A DNA stretch of 64,000 nucleotides from NCBI RefSeq assembly GCF_000949135.2, contig NZ_JTAN02000017.1, positions 372,001 through 436,000 on the forward strand. Reading direction: 5' to 3'. This document shows, in pieces, positions 46,090 to 54,415 of the stretch (the stretch's first letter is position 1; the number at the start of each line of letters is the position of its first letter). The DNA is from Burkholderia sp. USMB20. Lineage in GTDB: Bacteria; Pseudomonadota; Gammaproteobacteria; Burkholderiales; Burkholderiaceae. Under the pieces are notes generated by a model, which was given only the letters and a program-made list of their open reading frames with translations, did no database searches and was not told the DNA's origin. The position numbers and the translations under genes are program-made.

Positions 46090-47308
46090 TGAGCCTGGCC
46101 TCCGCATCCTGCTTTGTCACAATACTGATACATAGCGTTTTGGTGATATTACTGTCGATGCGCTCCTGCGTCTCCTGTTCATCGAGGTCCGCGCTGACAG
46201 TGTATTTTGTGTCGACCAAAAATGTTCTTTGCGCCATCGCGGCTATAAGGTTGTTGTACTCATATAGCAGCTTGAGCAGATGATCATTGCTCTTCATCTC
46301 CCCGCGAATGTTCACGGCGCATTCGTCATGCTCCTCGCTTTCGTGCAGGTTCAGCGCGGTAGGGACATAGAACTTGTTTTGTTTGTCCCGGTAGTGAGGA
46401 AGCGTTTCGAGAATCGGCTCGACACCCATCTTCTGGATGAGGTCCGCGTAACGCCGGATATCTTCCTTCTGTATGTGCGAAAAGCGCTCTGATGGCTTCA
46501 TCATCTGGCACAGAGTTTTCAGCTCATCGGCCCTGGTATCCCGGATGTGCTCATACAGCCGCCTTGCCCGTTGATAGGCTACGTCGGTCATATCAGGCAG
46601 GGCCTTCTCCAGCCTCGCTTCCAAATGAGCATGAAGCCGGCTCTTCAATTCGATCGCGTAGTACACGGTGTCATCGTACGGATTCCTGTTCAGGATATCC
46701 TGAAGGATGCTTTCCCCGGATATCCGGTTCGTATATGCGGCCTTTCGTTCCGAGTCGCCATCGACCTGAATTTTCTTGTGAATCTCGATGGCCTTGGAAC
46801 TGATCCTCTCCGACAGCACGCAGTAATTGGAATCGAGTAGATTATCGCTTAATTCAATCGATCTGCTTGCGCAGATTTTTGAAATCAATGCCTTGGTTAA
46901 TGTTTCAATACCATCCAGTGCACAATATTTGTCGTCACCGTACGAATAGAACTTGACAATTTCACCATTCGCATCCACGTGATCAGTCGTGTCTGAAATT
47001 GCGACCGAGACATGAAAATAGCGCACAGTCCCCGAGATTCGATCAAGTTCGATTTTTGCCGATTTTTCGAGCGCTGTTGCGTAGCTTGACCGATAAATTC
47101 CCACCTTCGCTTTGACCTGGTGAGCGCTGGACAATGTTCCCTGCCTGTAGATTGCGAAATCATCAGTACTGTCGAGCTGAAGCTCAAAGTCAACGCATCC
47201 TTGGAGGATGAGGGTAAGACAGTGATAAAGCGCAATCTTCCCTTGATATACAAAACCGCTCCAGGATGAAATGGCACTATCTGGATAGTTTTCGTCTTTT
47301 TCGTTCAT
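46079..47308 (-). CDS. ABC-3C system effector with N-terminal nuclease-like domain
   Basis: Protein of 409 residues. The first 70 residues look like a Cap4/DUF4297-type restriction-fold nuclease: SGFVYQGKIALYH, acidic Glu42, Asp49/Asp50 in DSTDDFAIY, and Gln64-x-Lys66 in HQVKAK. The rest (about 200-409) is helical and matches the idea of an ABC-3C C-terminal domain that docks onto the middle component. The role is inferred: DNA cleavage triggered by the ATPase sensing invading DNA. Start ATG 47308 is the best guess; ATG 47323 is also possible and neither ribosome-binding site is strong. First gene of the three-gene operon. Confidence 0.78.
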   Translation of the reverse strand: MNEKDENYPDSAISSWSGFVYQGKIALYHCLTLILQGCVDFELQLDSTDDFAIYRQGTLSSAHQVKAKVGIYRSSYATALEKSAKIELDRISGTVRYFHVSVAISDTTDHVDANGEIVKFYSYGDDKYCALDGIETLTKALISKICASRSIELSDNLLDSNYCVLSERISSKAIEIHKKIQVDGDSERKAAYTNRISGESILQDILNRNPYDDTVYYAIELKSRLHAHLEARLEKALPDMTDVAYQRARRLYEHIRDTRADELKTLCQMMKPSERFSHIQKEDIRRYADLIQKMGVEPILETLPHYRDKQNKFYVPTALNLHESEEHDECAVNIRGEMKSNDHLLKLLYEYNNLIAAMAQRTFLVDTKYTVSADLDEQETQERIDSNITKTLCISIVTKQDAEARLNDH

Positions 47309-48165
47309 ACCGGCCCCGTGCATGCCGCCATATACCCCTTTACCATATGAAAATATCACGAACCGGAAGTGTTTTTCAGCCTTGATATCCCGATCCTCGC
47401 TGGCTAGCAGATCAAGCACTGCATCGCCGTCACATCGTCCAAGTAAGCCGTGCGTGATACGACTTCGCCCAGATCGGAGAGAAGCCCTTTTTATGGACCC
47501 GGCGCCTGAAGCAGGAGGCGGAAACCGGTTGAAGTGCTTGCGCAATCGCGATCAAGGTGCGGTTATGCCAGGTTCTTCCGTGCCAGCGCTCTTCCGTCCG
47601 ATCTGCGGGCAGCAGCCCGGCGCACCTAGTCCCGGGAGCAAGCACCGCAGGCAACGTACTTCCGGAGGGATCGCCGCGGCGGGCCGCCCCCGCTGCCTGG
47701 CCTGCAGTGTGCTGCCGCGCTCAACCCAGATGGCACCGCGCGACGGTATGAGACCGGAGCACGGGTCGCACTCCCGCCCGCTCAGATGAGGATAGGCCCG
47801 ACGAAAACTCGCTTACATCATGGCACTGTTTACTAGGGGCCGCTCAAAAGGGACTTTGCTAGAAGCCCATTGGCTCTATTGAAGGGGGCAGGTCACGCGC
47901 AGCACGGCTGTTGGCTGGTGCTCGTGCGTGCATTGCTTTAACCTCCACTTGCTGTCGCCGGTGTCTTCTCTCTGTCTTGTTCTAGGATTGGCGAGTGTAA
48001 CAAGATGTTTCTGCCCATCGCAACGACAGTTTCCATTGTGCTTTCCTCGTGCCGACATGGAAGCCCGATTTGTTGACGGCTCGGGCGCAGCGCTCGTCCC
48101 CCCTTACCCAGGCTTCAGGTAAATAGGGACACTTAATGTGCATTACCTTAGCCCGTCCACCTTTC
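47309..48165. other. Non-coding or decayed DNA between ABC-3C and AbiE loci
   Basis: About 860 bp with no convincing gene. It should contain the ABC-3C promoter (minus strand) at the left. A minus-strand frame at 47430-47654 and plus-strand frames near 47557-47789 have no recognisable domain; the mixed composition suggests gene debris. Confidence 0.45.
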
Positions 48166-48208
48166 TTAGCTGTGCAGCTAAATTGGCTAATTTTGCTAAA
48201 TTATAGCC
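48166..48208. promoter_or_regulatory. Iteron-like operator of the AbiE operon
   Basis: An inverted repeat TTAGCTG-TG-CAGCTAA (48166-48181) runs into three tandem 9-bp units beginning GCTAA at 48177, 48186 and 48195 and ends with TAGCC (48204-48208), which pairs with GGCTA at 48185-48189. It lies 51 bp before the AbiEi start. AbiEi proteins repress their own promoters through such repeats. Confidence 0.65.
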
Positions 48209-48258
48209 TTTGCTCTATCCTATGCTGATCAGCAAAATTACCATCCCTGCTTACGCCC

Positions 48259-49383
48259 ATGGAAAAGCCCGCTCAGAGTCAGAAGGTGACGGCCCGCCTC
48301 GCCTACGAGGCCGAGGTCGCGGACGAGCTCTGCGCCGCTCTCGCAGAGGCCACAGATGGGCAGATCGTCACCCGCCAAGCCGAACAGCCGACCGGAGACG
48401 GATTGAGGCTCGATCCCCTGATCACGCTTCTTGCCGGCGGCAAATCGGCCGATATCGCCGTGGAAACGCTTCGCCACGCCTATCCGCGGGATATCCGAGA
48501 GGCGATCTGGAGGCTCGACGAATACAAGCTCGCGTCCGAGCGCCCGCAGGACTTGCTGACCATGGTTGCTGCTGAGTCGCTGAGCCCTGGCGCAAGGGAC
48601 ATGCTCCGAAAGCGCGGGATTGGCTATTTCGAGCGGAATGGCAACCTGTTTCTGCGTTGGCGCAATTGGTTCATCAACATCGAGCGCCCGGAGCAGGCGT
48701 CGGCAAGGAAGGCGGTCACCGCACTGTTCACCGACGCACGTGAAATGGTCGTTCACGCGCTGCTGGAGCACCGAAACGAATGGATTACCGGGGGCGACCT
48801 CGCCTATATGACTAAGAGCTCCTCCTATACGTGCTCCGTGGTGCTGCAGGAGTTGGAGCGGCGTGAATGGTGCGAGTCCGTTGGTGCTGGCCGCACGATT
48901 CGACGACGATTGATTAGACCGAGGCAACTGCTGGACGCATGGGCCGAGCACTGGACAAAGCGCGAGGAGCAACGCACCCGCTGGTACTCTTTTGCGGATC
49001 GCCCCGAGGTGCTGCTTACGCACTTGTCGCACAAGCTCAGCAAGAGCGGGGTCTCGTTCGACTACGCATTTACTGGCACGGCCGCCGCAAACCTCTACGC
49101 TCCGTTGCTTACCAGCGTAGATACCGCCGAGATCATTGTCTCGCCGGGACACGCTGAGCAGCTTGCGAAAACGCTTCAGCTCAAGCCAGCCGACAAGGGC
49201 GCAAATGTCACTCTGGTCGAGCGCACCGGCGCGAGCTTGTTGTTTCGCGACTTACGCGGCGTACGTCCCGATGAGTATCCGTCCTATTTCGCCAGTCCTT
49301 TCATCCTCTACCTCGACCTGCTCGACGGCCGCGGCAGAAACAAGGAGTTGGCCCAACACGTTCTAGAACGACTGGAGTTATAA
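48259..49383 (+). CDS. AbiEi-family antitoxin/transcriptional regulator (type IV toxin-antitoxin)
   Basis: Antitoxin of 374 residues. A restriction-like/AbiEi N terminus is followed by a helix-turn-helix around residues 165-215 (VVHALLEHRNEWITGGDLAY..SSSYTCSVVLQELERREW) and a C-terminal antitoxin domain (YAFTGTAAANLYAPLLTS, then IIVSPGHAEQL). It is longer than the roughly 200-residue streptococcal AbiEi and resembles the larger proteobacterial form. In type IV systems it does not bind the toxin but opposes it and represses the operon. The stop codon abuts the toxin ATG with no gap. Confidence 0.83.
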   Translation: MEKPAQSQKVTARLAYEAEVADELCAALAEATDGQIVTRQAEQPTGDGLRLDPLITLLAGGKSADIAVETLRHAYPRDIREAIWRLDEYKLASERPQDLLTMVAAESLSPGARDMLRKRGIGYFERNGNLFLRWRNWFINIERPEQASARKAVTALFTDAREMVVHALLEHRNEWITGGDLAYMTKSSSYTCSVVLQELERREWCESVGAGRTIRRRLIRPRQLLDAWAEHWTKREEQRTRWYSFADRPEVLLTHLSHKLSKSGVSFDYAFTGTAAANLYAPLLTSVDTAEIIVSPGHAEQLAKTLQLKPADKGANVTLVERTGASLLFRDLRGVRPDEYPSYFASPFILYLDLLDGRGRNKELAQHVLERLEL

Positions 49384-50304
49384 ATGGCCAATGGAGCCAA
49401 ACCAGCCAACGCCATCGGCTACGATGCAGACGTGACAGCCGCATGCGAGCGCACCTTGCTCACCCTGCTCGGCGCATTCGGCAGCCTCAAGAATACGTTG
49501 CGGCTCGTGGGCGGTCTGGTGCCACGGTACCTTACGCCTGAAGCGCCGCCTGACGTGCCCGCACACGCTGGAACCTCTGACGTCGACGTCGTCCTCAACA
49601 TTCAAGTGATCGCCCAGGGCGATGGCTACGCTGCGTTGGCCGACCAGCTTGCTGCGCGTCGATTCGAGCGGCACGTGAATCCTGAAAACGGTAAGCCGTC
49701 TTCGTGGCGGTGGCAGCGGCGAGTGAACGAGCATATGTTTGTGCTCGTTGAGTTCCTTCGCGACGCTGGCGACGCGCAGCCCGGGAAACCGGTAAACGTC
49801 GACGGTGAACGTGTCTCCGCGCTAGCCGTAAAGTACGCCGGCATCGTGCATGAATGGTTTCAGGAACGGGAGATCACGGGCAAATTGTTGGACGGTGGAG
49901 GTATCTCTACTGAGCTGGTTCGCTTTGCCGACGTGCCTGCCTTCGTCATTCTGAAGGCCTTGGCGCTAGACGACCGCATGGAAAACAAGGATGCGGCCGA
50001 CCTCATCCATGTGCTGCGGTACGCGGGGAAGATCGACGAGGTTGCCGAACAGTTCGTGCAGCGCGCGTTGTCGCAGACCCATCCCGGCGCGATCGAAGCA
50101 GGACTCTCGGCCCTGCACCGCCGCTTCTGCGATGACGAACATGGCGAGGGATACGAAAAGGTCGGATCAGTCGGTTACGCGAAATTCCACTACCAGGCCG
50201 ACGATGATGCCTTGGTGCGAGACCAGCGCTTTGCGTCGGGCCTCGTTCAAGCGCTCCTTGATGAATTCAACGCCAAGCTCGCCGAACGCCAGCCAAAGAC
50301 TTGA
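49384..50304 (+). CDS. AbiEii-like nucleotidyltransferase toxin
   Basis: Nucleotidyltransferase of 306 residues. The DNA-polymerase-beta-type motif is present as VGGLVPRYL followed, after an insertion, by TSDVDVVLNI with the catalytic DxD; the downstream KALALDDRMENKDAADLIHVL matches the conserved AbiEii K..R..KD.yDi region. Known AbiEii/MenT-type toxins add nucleotides to tRNA or other targets and cause abortive infection. It starts directly after the AbiEi stop (TAAATG). Active-site residues are intact. Confidence 0.84.
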   Translation: MANGAKPANAIGYDADVTAACERTLLTLLGAFGSLKNTLRLVGGLVPRYLTPEAPPDVPAHAGTSDVDVVLNIQVIAQGDGYAALADQLAARRFERHVNPENGKPSSWRWQRRVNEHMFVLVEFLRDAGDAQPGKPVNVDGERVSALAVKYAGIVHEWFQEREITGKLLDGGGISTELVRFADVPAFVILKALALDDRMENKDAADLIHVLRYAGKIDEVAEQFVQRALSQTHPGAIEAGLSALHRRFCDDEHGEGYEKVGSVGYAKFHYQADDDALVRDQRFASGLVQALLDEFNAKLAERQPKT

Positions 50305-50589
50305 CGCCGTTCGCTTTCTAGGGGAATCACCCGAACTTCGCGGGCGATGCAGGAAACCGACTACCCGCCCACGGCAGGCGATGTGTAAGGCGTAGCTGCG
50401 GAACTTGACGCACACAACGTTCGGTAGGCTCAGACGGCGTACCCCTCCGATCACAAACGGCACCACTATCAACCGCACCGGCATCATCGAGACGCAGGCC
50501 ACGGTCCGCCCCTGCTCGCATGACGTCGAATAGATCGTGTGAAACATCTGGCCAGGCACGCCGGCGCCTCTTCCCAGCCGTTCAAATAG

Positions 50590-51032
50590 GACTTGCTGAC
50601 CACGTGGTCGAGGCCAGTGTCCAGTATCAACGCGAGGGCGCCTACCTCGGAAACGTGCGCCCGACCAGCGTTCCAGGCGGCAGAGCTCGATGCAGAAGTC
50701 GCACTTGAGCGGAACGTCGAGATACATCCGTGTCTTCAGGCGGGTCCAGCTCAATTCTCTCCGCACTGCGGAGAGAATTGGTTCGTCAGGAAAGACCTAA
50801 GCACACCCACGCATTGACGCAACTGCTGCTCGCTCCAGCCACTTCCATACTAGGCGGTCAGCGCACGGGCAAGCGCCGGAGCGGTCTGTTGCGAATTGCC
50901 GGTGCGCTCACCGCGCCGCACATCTTCCCGAACATGACGGCCGATCTGCCAGTAGAGCAACGTCAATGCAGCATCGACGGCGACCGTCGCGCCAGCCCGC
51001 GCGGCATTGACCATGCGGTGAACGTCAGCCAC
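50590..51032 (-). pseudogene. Decayed DUF1016 (YhcG-like PD-(D/E)xK) gene
   Basis: From ATG 51032 the frame reads VHRMVNAARAGATVAVDAAL then TLLYWQIGRHVREDV, the DUF1016 N-terminal start, until an in-frame TAG at 50850. The same frame continues YGSGWSEQQLRQC, then a frameshift near 50790 leads into PDEPILSAVRRELSWTRLK and YLDVPLKCDFCIELCRLERW, both family landmarks. After about 50680 the match fades. At least one nonsense and one frameshift are needed, so the gene is dead. About 150 codons of the usual 340 remain, without the nuclease domain. Confidence 0.75.
50752..50780. repeat. 29-bp perfect palindrome inside the DUF1016 relic
   Basis: Arms CAATTCTCTCCGCA and TGCGGAGAGAATTG around a single C: 14 of 14 bases pair. 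It encodes the PILSAVRREL part of the relic on the minus strand. A related imperfect copy lies at 51157-51187, upstream of the relic start. Confidence 0.75.
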
Positions 51033-51156
51033 CAGGGAAGCAGGATCAGCTCGGTCGCCTTATCAGGATCGAAGAAATCGGTGCCGGCAGGCAGCGCCAA
51101 GCCATGGCCACGTTATCGGAATCTCGATAGCGGCGGAACCCTGGCGAGCGCGCTCC

Positions 51157-51187
51157 CGCATTCTCCCCGCGCCGCGGAGAGAATGCG
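51157..51187. repeat. 31-bp imperfect palindrome upstream of the DUF1016 relic
   Basis: Outer arms CGCATTCTC and GAGAATGCG, inner CCGC/GCGG. It shares the ATTCTC-CCGC...GCGGAGAGAAT core with the coding-region palindrome at 50752-50780. It lies about 125 bp before the relic start and could have been its operator. Confidence 0.65.
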
Positions 51188-51657
51188 CCCATCGTCATCT
51201 TCCGGCTGCCGGCGGCGAGATCGGGCGGGTATACGCACTTGCCGTGTCCGCAGCAGCCGCTCCCACTGCGGCAGATACAAAAGTAGTTAAACGAGTCACG
51301 AAATCAGTCGCAGGCGCATGCCTGTCCCGAAATGAAGGGTAACCTAGCCTTTACTAGGTTCTCCTTCATTCCGCCGGATCCTGCCTCGAAATGGACCACT
51401 TCGGCGGAGCGCATTGCGCCCCTCTTTCACTGCACAACCGCGCACGTCCTAACTCGCCCCCTGAAGTTGCTACGAAAAAACTGTCAAACTTCCGCGTCCA
51501 CACGCGCACCACACGTCGGTCGCGCTAGCTTGCAAACTCATCCGTCTATCAACGCGCATCACACGCTCGGCGTGATGCATGACCGCAGTCAAACAACGCT
51601 CGTGTCCCTGTCCGATCCGACCGGCAAGCCAAACTCCGGATTCGCCGCGGCTCTCGA
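51188..51657. other. Non-coding DNA at the right end of the defence island
   Basis: About 470 bp before the terminal repeat. Short frames on both strands show no domain. Confidence 0.45.
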
Positions 51658-51815
51658 CGAACACTAAAAAGACACTAAAAATTGCGGCGCGAACAGGTGC
51701 TCGGTAAACATGGGCGGCTCGCCCGCTCGAAGGCCCTTGCCAGCTGGAGCATCGACGGATTCCACCGCCCCCCTATGGAACACCCCAGATATCACGATTC
51801 ATTTAACTTTCCGTG
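51658..51815. repeat. Direct repeat, right copy of the island boundary
   Basis: Begins CGAACACTAAAAA, G, ACACTAAAAA (51658-51681), matching 31307-31330 at 23 of 24 positions, and as a whole aligns with 31069-31230. It ends at GATTCATTTAACTTT about 70 bp before the msrB start, which places the island edge just upstream of host-like genes. Confidence 0.7.
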
Positions 51816-51883
51816 AGGACTTCGACACCGCCTGCCACCTACTCTGTGCGCATGTTTTCAGGACCTGCTTCCAGGAGCCCATC

Positions 51884-52414
51884 ATGCCCACCCGCAGACA
51901 TCTGCTGTTCGCCGGCGCGACCGGCCTTGCGGCACTCGCGGCGCTGTCGTCCACGGCCCGTCGTGCGCTGGTCGGCCGCGCGTTCGCCGCGCCGCCCGCC
52001 GCCGGACCGACGGCCGCCCCGTTCGAGATCACCCGCAGCGACGCCGAATGGCACCGCCGCCTCACGCCCGCCCAATACACGGTGCTGCGCGACGCCGGCA
52101 CCGAGCCGCCGTACAGCAGCCCGCTGAACGGCGAGCACCGCCACGGCACGTTCGCGTGCGCCGGCTGCGACCTCGCGCTGTTCTCGTCGGACACCAAGTT
52201 CGACAGCCACACCGGCTGGCCGAGCTTCTGGAAGCCGCTCGACCACGCGGTCGCGACCGCGCTCGATCCGTCGTACGGGATGTCGCGCACCGAAGTGCAC
52301 TGCCGCCGCTGCGGCGGCCATCTCGGCCACGTGTTCGACGACGGCCCGCCGCCTACCGGCCTGCGCTACTGCATGAACGGGCTCGCGCTCGCCTTCCACC
52401 CAGCCGCCGCCTGA
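51884..52414 (+). CDS. msrB: Exported peptide-methionine (R)-S-oxide reductase
   Basis: Reduces methionine-R-sulfoxide in proteins. The 176-residue product has a Tat-like signal (RRHLLFAGATGLAALAALSS), so it should act in the periplasm. The structural zinc is held by Cys92/Cys95 (CAGC) and Cys140/Cys143 (CRRC); the catalytic Cys163 is in RYCMNG; the substrate motif FDSHTGWPSF is intact. Start ATG 51884 follows AGGAG. It is the first of three genes with dipZ-like and msrA, a dedicated envelope repair operon. Confidence 0.94.
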   Translation: MPTRRHLLFAGATGLAALAALSSTARRALVGRAFAAPPAAGPTAAPFEITRSDAEWHRRLTPAQYTVLRDAGTEPPYSSPLNGEHRHGTFACAGCDLALFSSDTKFDSHTGWPSFWKPLDHAVATALDPSYGMSRTEVHCRRCGGHLGHVFDDGPPPTGLRYCMNGLALAFHPAAA

Positions 52415-52451
52415 CGGGCCGCCGCCTTCCTGAACGACCGGAGACCGCTCC

Positions 52452-54323
52452 ATGCTGCTCATCGTCCTTGCCTATCTCGGCGGCGTGCTCACGATCCTGA
52501 GCCCGTGCATCCTGCCCGTGCTGCCGTTCGTGTTCGCGCGCGCCGACCAGCCGTTCGTGCGTACCGGCCTGCCGCTGCTGATCGGCATGGCGCTCACGTT
52601 CGCCGTCGTCGCGACGCTCGCCGCCGTCGGCGGCGGCTGGGTCGCGCAGGCCAACCAGGCCGGCCGCTGGCTCGCCATCGTGCTGCTCGCGGTGTTCGGC
52701 CTGACGCTGCTGCTGCCGCGCTTCGCCGAGCACCTGACGCGCCCGCTCGTCGCGGCCGGCAACCGCCTCACCGGGTTCGCACAGCGCGACGGCCGCCCGG
52801 CCGGCCCCGCGTCGTCGCTGCTGCTCGGCGTCGCGACCGGCCTGCTGTGGGCGCCGTGCGCGGGTCCGATCCTCGGGCTCGTGCTGACCGGCGCCGCGCT
52901 GCGCGGCGCGAGCGTCGGCACGACGCTGCTGCTGGTTGCGTATGCGGCCGGCGCGGCGACGTCGCTCGGCGTCGCGCTCGTGATCGGCGGCAAGGTGTTC
53001 GCCGCGATGAAGCGCTCGCTCGGCGCCGGCGAATGGATCAAGCGCGGGATCGGCGCGGCGCTGCTGGCCGGCGTTGGCGCGATCGCGCTCGGCCTCGACA
53101 CGGGGGCGCTCGCGCAGTTGTCGACCGTCACGACGGGCGGCCTCGAGACGAAGCTCGTCGACCGGCTCGGCGCTCGCCCGCATGGCGCGCCGGCGGCGAC
53201 GTCCGCGACCAGCGATACCGCCGGCGGCAACGGTGCCGCGGCCGGCGGCGCGATGATGGCCGCGACGTCCGGTGATGCACCGGCGGCCGGCGGCGCGATG
53301 ATGCGCACCGCCGGCACGACGCCGGCGCCGCAGGCACCGGCCGCGCTGCCCGTCGAAGGCACGCTGCCGTCGCTCGACGGCGCCGTGCAGTGGCTGAATT
53401 CGCCGCCGCTGAGCGCGGCCGGCCTGCGCGGCAAGGTCGTGCTCGTCGATTTCTGGACGTATTCGTGCATCAACTGCCTGCGCACGCTGCCGTACACGGC
53501 CGCCTGGGCGCGCAAGTACGCGCCGTACGGCCTCGTCGTGATCGGCGTGCACGCCCCGGAGTTCGCGTTCGAGCGCGACATCGGCAACGTGAAGAAGGCC
53601 GTGCACGACCTGGGCATCGACTACCCGGTCGCGATCGACAACGGCTATGCGATCTGGCGCGCGTTCGGCAACGAGTACTGGCCCGCGCACTACTTCGTCG
53701 ACGCGCAAGGGAGGATCCGCCACCACCACTTCGGCGAAGGCGAATACGCGCAGTCGGAACGCGCGATCCAGTCGCTGCTCGCCGAAGCCGGCCACCCGGA
53801 AGCGCTGAACGTGCCGCTCGGGCTCGCCGGCGCCCCCGCGAAGGGCGCGCTCGCGGCGGCCGACAGCGCGGACGTCCGCTCGCCCGAAACCTACGTCGGC
53901 TATGCGCGCGCTGACGACTTCACGTCGCCCGGCGGTGTCGTGCGCGACGCGGCACACCGTTACGACGCGCCCGCGCACCCCGACCTGAACGACTGGGGCC
54001 TCGCCGGCACATGGCAGGTCGGTGCGGAGCGCGCGACGCTCGCCGCGCCGTCCGGCCGGATCGTCTACCGCTTCCATGCGCGCGACCTGCACCTCGTGCT
54101 CGGCCCGGGCGCGAACGGCCGGCCGGTGCGCTTTCGCGTGACGCTCGACGGCGCGGCGCCCGGCGCGGCACACGGCACGGACGTCGATGCACAGGGCTAC
54201 GGCACCGTCACCGGCCAGCGCCTGTACCAGCTCGTCCGGCAACCGGGCGCGATCGCCGACCGCACGTTCTCGATCGAGTTTCTCGATCCCGGCGTCGATG
54301 CCTATGCGTTTACGTTCGGCTGA
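52452..54323 (+). CDS. DipZ-like thiol-disulfide transporter (CcdA domain plus thioredoxin-like domain)
   Basis: Membrane protein of 623 residues that carries electrons from cytoplasmic thioredoxin to periplasmic targets. The N-terminal CcdA/DsbD-beta domain (about 1-230) has the redox Cys19 (LSPCILPVLP) and Cys136 (APCAGPILG). An Ala/Gly/Pro-rich linker (about 240-300) leads to a TlpA-like thioredoxin domain with the CINC active site (Cys339/Cys342), and a C-terminal beta-sandwich domain follows (about 465-623), as in mycobacterial DipZ. Located between msrB and msrA, it is the obvious reductant source for both exported reductases. Confidence 0.92.
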   Translation: MLLIVLAYLGGVLTILSPCILPVLPFVFARADQPFVRTGLPLLIGMALTFAVVATLAAVGGGWVAQANQAGRWLAIVLLAVFGLTLLLPRFAEHLTRPLVAAGNRLTGFAQRDGRPAGPASSLLLGVATGLLWAPCAGPILGLVLTGAALRGASVGTTLLLVAYAAGAATSLGVALVIGGKVFAAMKRSLGAGEWIKRGIGAALLAGVGAIALGLDTGALAQLSTVTTGGLETKLVDRLGARPHGAPAATSATSDTAGGNGAAAGGAMMAATSGDAPAAGGAMMRTAGTTPAPQAPAALPVEGTLPSLDGAVQWLNSPPLSAAGLRGKVVLVDFWTYSCINCLRTLPYTAAWARKYAPYGLVVIGVHAPEFAFERDIGNVKKAVHDLGIDYPVAIDNGYAIWRAFGNEYWPAHYFVDAQGRIRHHHFGEGEYAQSERAIQSLLAEAGHPEALNVPLGLAGAPAKGALAAADSADVRSPETYVGYARADDFTSPGGVVRDAAHRYDAPAHPDLNDWGLAGTWQVGAERATLAAPSGRIVYRFHARDLHLVLGPGANGRPVRFRVTLDGAAPGAAHGTDVDAQGYGTVTGQRLYQLVRQPGAIADRTFSIEFLDPGVDAYAFTFG

Positions 54324-54415
54324 ACGCGCACGCAGTGGCGGACGCCGTCACGCGCGCCGCCTCCCGTCCACCTCGCGTCCACCTCATTCCGTCCCGCATT
54401 TCGAAGGAGCAACTC

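Noticed and set aside
47430-47654. Possible small gene between ABC-3C and AbiE
   Set aside because: No family match by eye, atypical composition, no ribosome-binding site at its start.
48177-48203. CRISPR-like tandem repeats
   Set aside because: Units are only 9 bp with no spacers; they fit an operator, not an array.
50752-50780. Intrinsic terminator
   Set aside because: The palindrome has a one-base loop, no T-run, and lies inside the reading frame of the DUF1016 relic.
51470-51664. Second integrase remnant next to the right repeat
   Set aside because: The minus-strand translation there shows no DUF4102-like residues, unlike the left end.
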